Positions 60,558-64,000 of a DNA stretch of 64,000 bases are shown one piece after another. The notes under the pieces were generated by a model, which did not search any database, was not told the DNA's origin, and saw only the letters and a program-made list of their open reading frames with translations. Position 1 is the stretch's first letter. Every line of letters starts with the position of its first letter. The DNA is from Adhaeribacter arboris. Lineage in GTDB: Bacteria; Bacteroidota; Bacteroidia; Cytophagales; Hymenobacteraceae. The position numbers and the translations under genes are program-made. Location of the stretch: the NCBI RefSeq assembly GCF_003023845.1, contig NZ_PYFT01000001.1, positions 5,456,001 through 5,520,000 on the forward strand, in the 5' to 3' direction.

Positions 60558-62120
60558 ATGAAAATTTCGCAAATAGATTACAGTGCTACTCATGCGTTTT
60601 CGCCCTTAGTAACCGATTATCTACAGCAAAAAAACAATTTAGCTTCTTTTTATCATCGTTTCCCTACTTTAGAAAATTTTCAGTTACAAATTTCTGAAAA
60701 ACAATTTACTCCCGAACAACGAACTTTACTTTGCGAGGAACTGGAAAGGCAATATGCTTTACTACCTGAAGTGCAGGCCGGCGTGCGTAAAAACCTGGAT
60801 TTGTTAAAACAGCCTAATACTTTTACTATTACTACCGGGCATCAATTAAGTATTTTTACTGGTCCGCTGTATTTTATTTACAAGATAATTACGGCTATTA
60901 AAACGGCGCAGCAATTACAACAGCAATACCCCGATTATAACTTCGTGCCGGTATATTGGATGGCAACCGAAGACCATGATTTTGCGGAGATTAATCATTT
61001 TACCTTATTTGGTAAAACCTACACCTGGGAAACCGATCAAAAAGGGGCAGTAGGCCGGTTTAAAACAGATTCCATTTCTTCTTTAATTAAATCTTTACCG
61101 GAAAGTTATCCCTTGTTTGAGAAAGCTTATACAGAATTTGGTACGCTATCGGCGGCTACCCGTTTTCTGGCGCACGAATTATTTGGTGAATTTGGTTTAA
61201 TTAGCATTGATGGCGATGCTCCCGCCTTAAAAAAAGCACTGCAACCCGTAGTAAAAAACGAGTTGCTTGAGCAAACTACTTTTAAGCTAGTCAATGCTAC
61301 TACCGAGAAATTAGCGGCGGCCGGTTATAAAACCCAAGTAACTCCTCGCGAGATTAATTTATTTTACTTGGATAATGGCTTACGCGAACGTTTGGTGCTA
61401 AAAGAGGGTCGTTATCAGGTTTTAAATACCGATTTGTCCTTTAGTCAGGAAGAAATTCTGCATTTAGCAGAAACGCAACCCGAAAAGTTTAGCCCCAATG
61501 TTATCCTGCGGCCACTTTACGAAGAAATACTTTTACCTAATCTTTGTTATATTGGGGGTGGAGCCGAAGTGGCTTATTGGTTCCAATTAAAAGAAGTATT
61601 CCAGTTTTTTAAAGTTCCTTTTCCTGTTATAATGCTACGCAATTCGGGTTTGTACATTGCAAAAAATCAGGCTACCCGGATGCATAAATTAAATTTGCAA
61701 GCCACGGATTTATTCCAGGATTTACCAGCCTTAAAAAAACAGGTAACCGCTACTTACCAAGAAAAAGAACTCAACCTGGAAGAAGAAAGAAAACAAGTGG
61801 AAGCCGTTTTTGCGGGAATTGAAAAGCTTGTGGCGACCATTGATCCTACTTTATCGAGAACAGTAGCTGCCGAAGCGCAAAAAACGCACAATTCTTTAAT
61901 GGTACTGGAGAAAAAAATTGTAAAGGCTAACGATACTAAGTACGAAACTATTTACAACCAACTTACTTCTTTAAGAGATAAATTATTTCCGAATGGCACT
62001 TTGCAGGAACGCGTCGAAAATTTATTAACCTATCAAACGAATAATTCAGAATTTATCCGCGATTTGTACGAGGCGTTCGAGCCATTTGCCGCTAAATTTA
62101 CTATTCTGGAAGAAGAATAA
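60558..62120 (+). CDS. bshC: Bacillithiol biosynthesis cysteine-adding enzyme BshC
   Basis: BshC couples cysteine to glucosaminyl-malate in the last step of bacillithiol synthesis. The protein of 520 residues starts MKISQIDYSATHAFSPLVTDYL, contains TITTGHQLSIFTGPLYFIYKIITAI near 95-119, YWMATEDHDFAEINHF near 135-150, and the middle LFGEFGLISIDGDA, as in the family. The ATG at 60558 matches the family start; the one at 60510 would add 16 unrelated residues and overlaps the promoter element. The 5-formyl-THF cyclo-ligase gene overlaps its stop codon by 1 nt. Confidence 0.93.
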   Translation: MKISQIDYSATHAFSPLVTDYLQQKNNLASFYHRFPTLENFQLQISEKQFTPEQRTLLCEELERQYALLPEVQAGVRKNLDLLKQPNTFTITTGHQLSIFTGPLYFIYKIITAIKTAQQLQQQYPDYNFVPVYWMATEDHDFAEINHFTLFGKTYTWETDQKGAVGRFKTDSISSLIKSLPESYPLFEKAYTEFGTLSAATRFLAHELFGEFGLISIDGDAPALKKALQPVVKNELLEQTTFKLVNATTEKLAAAGYKTQVTPREINLFYLDNGLRERLVLKEGRYQVLNTDLSFSQEEILHLAETQPEKFSPNVILRPLYEEILLPNLCYIGGGAEVAYWFQLKEVFQFFKVPFPVIMLRNSGLYIAKNQATRMHKLNLQATDLFQDLPALKKQVTATYQEKELNLEEERKQVEAVFAGIEKLVATIDPTLSRTVAAEAQKTHNSLMVLEKKIVKANDTKYETIYNQLTSLRDKLFPNGTLQERVENLLTYQTNNSEFIRDLYEAFEPFAAKFTILEEE

Positions 62121-62692
62121 TGCTCAAAACTACGCTTCGCCGGAAAATGCTGCAAAAGCGCCAGGAGTATACGCCGGAAGAAGTAACCATTCGTAGTCAG
62201 GAAATTTGCCGGCAGTTTTTTAGTTTTTTTTCAATTAATAACTTTAAAATAATCCACAGTTTTTTACCCATTGCTTCTAAGAATGAGGTAAATACCTGGT
62301 TTATTATCGAGCGCTTGCGGGCTGATTTCCCAAGGATAACTCTTGCGGTGCCGGTTACGGACACGCAAACCCTTTCCCATTATTTACTCTCTTCCGAAAC
62401 CAAGCTGTTACTCAATCAATGGGGTATTCCGGAGCCAAATGGTGCTGAGCCAGTTACCCCGCAAGACTTGGATCTGGTACTGGTTCCATTACTGGCCTTT
62501 GATGAAAAAGGGCATCGGGTAGGTTACGGAAAAGGTTATTACGATCGTTTTTTGGCTGAGTGCCGTCCGGATACAGTTACCGTAGGATTATCGCTGGAGG
62601 AAGAACCGGTACTGCTAATTTCCGATGTGGACGAGAAAGATATTTCGTTACAGTTTATTACAACTCCTTCCAAGGTTTACCAATTTCACTAA
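62120..62692 (+). CDS. 5-formyltetrahydrofolate cyclo-ligase
   Basis: This enzyme converts 5-formyl-THF to 5,10-methenyl-THF with ATP, recovering the folate. The 190-residue protein carries the N-terminal LRRKMLQKRQEYTPEEV, the central IHSFLPIASKNEVNTW, and the C-terminal substrate motif GHRVGYGKGYYDRFLAE. The stop codon of bshC and this start codon overlap as TAATG, so both genes are one operon. Confidence 0.94.
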   Translation: MLKTTLRRKMLQKRQEYTPEEVTIRSQEICRQFFSFFSINNFKIIHSFLPIASKNEVNTWFIIERLRADFPRITLAVPVTDTQTLSHYLLSSETKLLLNQWGIPEPNGAEPVTPQDLDLVLVPLLAFDEKGHRVGYGKGYYDRFLAECRPDTVTVGLSLEEEPVLLISDVDEKDISLQFITTPSKVYQFH

Positions 62693-63020
62693 TAAGTTTA
62701 AGATTTTACTTCAGGTTACTTGTAGTTCTATACTATCGTAATTACTACTACTTAGCCATATCTACCTCAAGTAATATTCTCACCTATTTACTCCACTCAA
62801 GAATTTAAAATTTTGCTGAGCAAGCTTAAGATGAAATATGAAATTTTTAAGTTGCCAAATTGTATCTTATTCTTTAATGCAAATAAAAGCCGACACCTTA
62901 AGCAGTAAGCTAAACTTCTTACCTGGTAGGGCTTGTTACGCAGATATTGTTAACTATAATAGATCGAAGGTATGTAGCCGTTTTGGTTAATTATTTAAAA
63001 TTGAATTAATATCTGTTGGC
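62693..63020. other. Gene-free intergenic region
   Basis: Nothing beyond ordinary AT-rich sequence is seen in this 328-base gap between the converging cyclo-ligase and yidD genes. Confidence 0.5.
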
Positions 63021-63239
63021 TTAAGGAACAGGATCATACCCACTGCTGCCCCAAGGATGGCATTTTGCTAATCGTTTAACAGCCAGTTTAGCACCTTGGA
63101 TGGGGCCATGTTTGCGAAGGGCTTGCGCGGCATATTCGGAACAGGTTGGGGTAAAACGACAACTTGGTGGTTTGAGAGGGGAAAGTATCTTTTGGTAAAC
63201 CCAAACGAAACCTAGTAATAAGTATTGCAGTATTTTCAT
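63021..63239 (-). CDS. yidD: Membrane protein insertion efficiency factor YidD
   Basis: YidD is a small membrane-associated protein that aids insertion by YidC. The 72-residue protein begins with an amphipathic helix ([17 protein letters not shown]) and has the family core [22 protein letters not shown] with three of the conserved cysteines and [13 protein letters not shown] at the end. It is a single leftward gene. Confidence 0.95.
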   Translation of the reverse strand: MKILQYLLLGFVWVYQKILSPLKPPSCRFTPTCSEYAAQALRKHGPIQGAKLAVKRLAKCHPWGSSGYDPVP

Positions 63240-63450
63240 GCGTTCTGAACTACAAGGTAGTTCTATATTAACTAAAAATAAAGTAGTTACGTGCGCCGAC
63301 GATCTATAAATTCTTTCCGGTATTACAGGAGTACTGTTCAGAAAAACTAAAAAGAATAATTGTTGAAAGTGTTATAAGTTGAATAAATCCTTTTAAAAGA
63401 TTAAGGCGGCTAGTTAATAGCGCTATAAATTAAAATTTTAATACTACTGC

Positions 63451-63876
63451 ATGGTTGTTTTTACCCGGTTACTATTTTGTATTTTTCTTCTTATTGCACT
63501 AAAAGGTTCCGCTGCCCACGAACCTTTTCCTATTGGTGCCCGGGCAGCTGGCTTAGCAGGTGCAGCAGTTACTTTATCCGATGTTTGGTCTAGCCGCAAT
63601 AACGTAGCAGGAATTGCTTCTTTAAAAAAGGTGGAAATTGGAATCTTCGCGGAGAACCGGTTTAATGTAACCGCTTTTACAACCGTGGGTTTACAAGCTG
63701 TATTGCCAACTAAAAAGCTAGGTTCTATTGGCGTTGATTTATCCCGTTTTGGTGACCAGTGGTATAATGAACAACGTTTAGGTATTGGCTTTGGCCATCG
63801 ATTGGGTACAGTAAACATAGGTATCAAAGCTGACCTATTGCAAACGCATATAGATAAAATAGTTGAAGCGATATAA
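63451..63876 (+). CDS. PorV/PorQ-like outer-membrane protein, truncated
   Basis: The 141-residue product begins with a signal peptide (LLFCIFLLIALKGSAAH) and the motifs FPIGARAAGLAGAAVTLSDVWSSRNNVAGIA and NEQRLGIGFGHRLGTVNIGIKADLL of PorV/PorQ-type barrels. Members of this family are near 300 residues; here the frame ends in IDKIVEAI with a stop at 63874-63876, and no continuation is visible in other frames before the window ends. It is therefore truncated, by a stop, frameshift or insertion that lies at about 63860-63880. Cause unknown. Confidence 0.7.
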   Translation: MVVFTRLLFCIFLLIALKGSAAHEPFPIGARAAGLAGAAVTLSDVWSSRNNVAGIASLKKVEIGIFAENRFNVTAFTTVGLQAVLPTKKLGSIGVDLSRFGDQWYNEQRLGIGFGHRLGTVNIGIKADLLQTHIDKIVEAI

Positions 63877-64000
63877 TTCTCTGTTTATCAGCTGATTATA
63901 TATACTTTTTAATTGTTTGCTTTTATGCTTGCACACGATTTGTACACAACTAACCCTTATCTCATAAAAAAGGGTTCTTCCGGATGTTCTTTCTGATGCA

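Noticed and set aside
62560-62808. Rightward 82-residue frame overlapping the cyclo-ligase end
   Set aside because: Most of it is the cyclo-ligase gene in another frame; the remainder is AT-rich and has no domain.
1-64000. tRNA and rRNA genes
   Set aside because: I looked for tRNA T-loop and acceptor patterns and rRNA landmarks on both strands and saw none, but a covariance scan would be needed to exclude tRNAs fully.

Overview
The window comes from a member of the Bacteroidota, most likely a Cytophagales/Hymenobacteraceae-type gliding bacterium. The evidence is the gliding genes gldB, gldD and gldE, a large secreted protein with a C-terminal type IX secretion-style sorting domain, promoters of the TTTG / TAnnTTTG type, near absence of Shine-Dalgarno sequences, a bacillithiol enzyme (BshC), and a tiny COX24-domain ribosomal protein next to an RNase G. 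Base composition is moderately AT-rich. I saw no rRNA, tRNA, CRISPR array or complete insertion sequence.

Layout. 1-3.2 kb: the 3' end of an unidentified membrane protein, then an exbB-exbD-exbD-tonB operon read leftwards. 3.8-13.7 kb: housekeeping genes (mazG, glmM, a cysteine desulfurase, sua5, a LOG-family gene, hemH, era, der). 13.8-17.9 kb: a hypothetical gene, murQ, a cytochrome b5-like protein, an outer-membrane barrel and an arginase-fold protein. 18.1-27.5 kb: a fatty-acid beta-oxidation cluster (acyl-CoA ligase, MarR regulator, FadB/FadN-type fusion, thiolase, acyl-CoA dehydrogenase). Its gene junctions carry a GIY-YIG nuclease unit and a four-helix-bundle (S23-type) unit, each bounded by inverted repeats. 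28-34 kb: a leftward group mutY-ssb-gldE-gldD-recG. 34.2-37.4 kb: HU, a TPR protein, the COX24-type small protein and RNase G. 37.5-43.9 kb: a barrel protein, gldB, a lipoprotein, the 951-residue secreted protein and hemB. 44-49.6 kb: accessory genes (two paralogous membrane proteins around a lipoprotein, a LytS/LytR-type two-component pair, a second lipoprotein). 50-64 kb: rocD, a DUF5522-like small ORF, rpmB, an aminopeptidase P, a glycosyltransferase, rpmG, a DUF4295 gene, ftsY, a sialate O-acetylesterase, rimO, bshC, a 5-formyl-THF cyclo-ligase, yidD and a truncated PorV/PorQ-like gene.

The most unusual content is between genes. Fifteen intergenic stretches, fourteen of them between 10.5 and 30.5 kb, are degenerate arrays in register at 7 nt (consensus near GTTRNNA or NNTAGAN), often as inverted pairs that touch stop or start codons. 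A 441-bp unit with 24-bp inverted ends (22/24 identical) carries the GIY-YIG gene. A separate ~234-bp gene-free unit has 40-bp inverted ends (33/40). Together these look like small non-autonomous or REP-like elements concentrated in one part of the window, including inside the beta-oxidation cluster.
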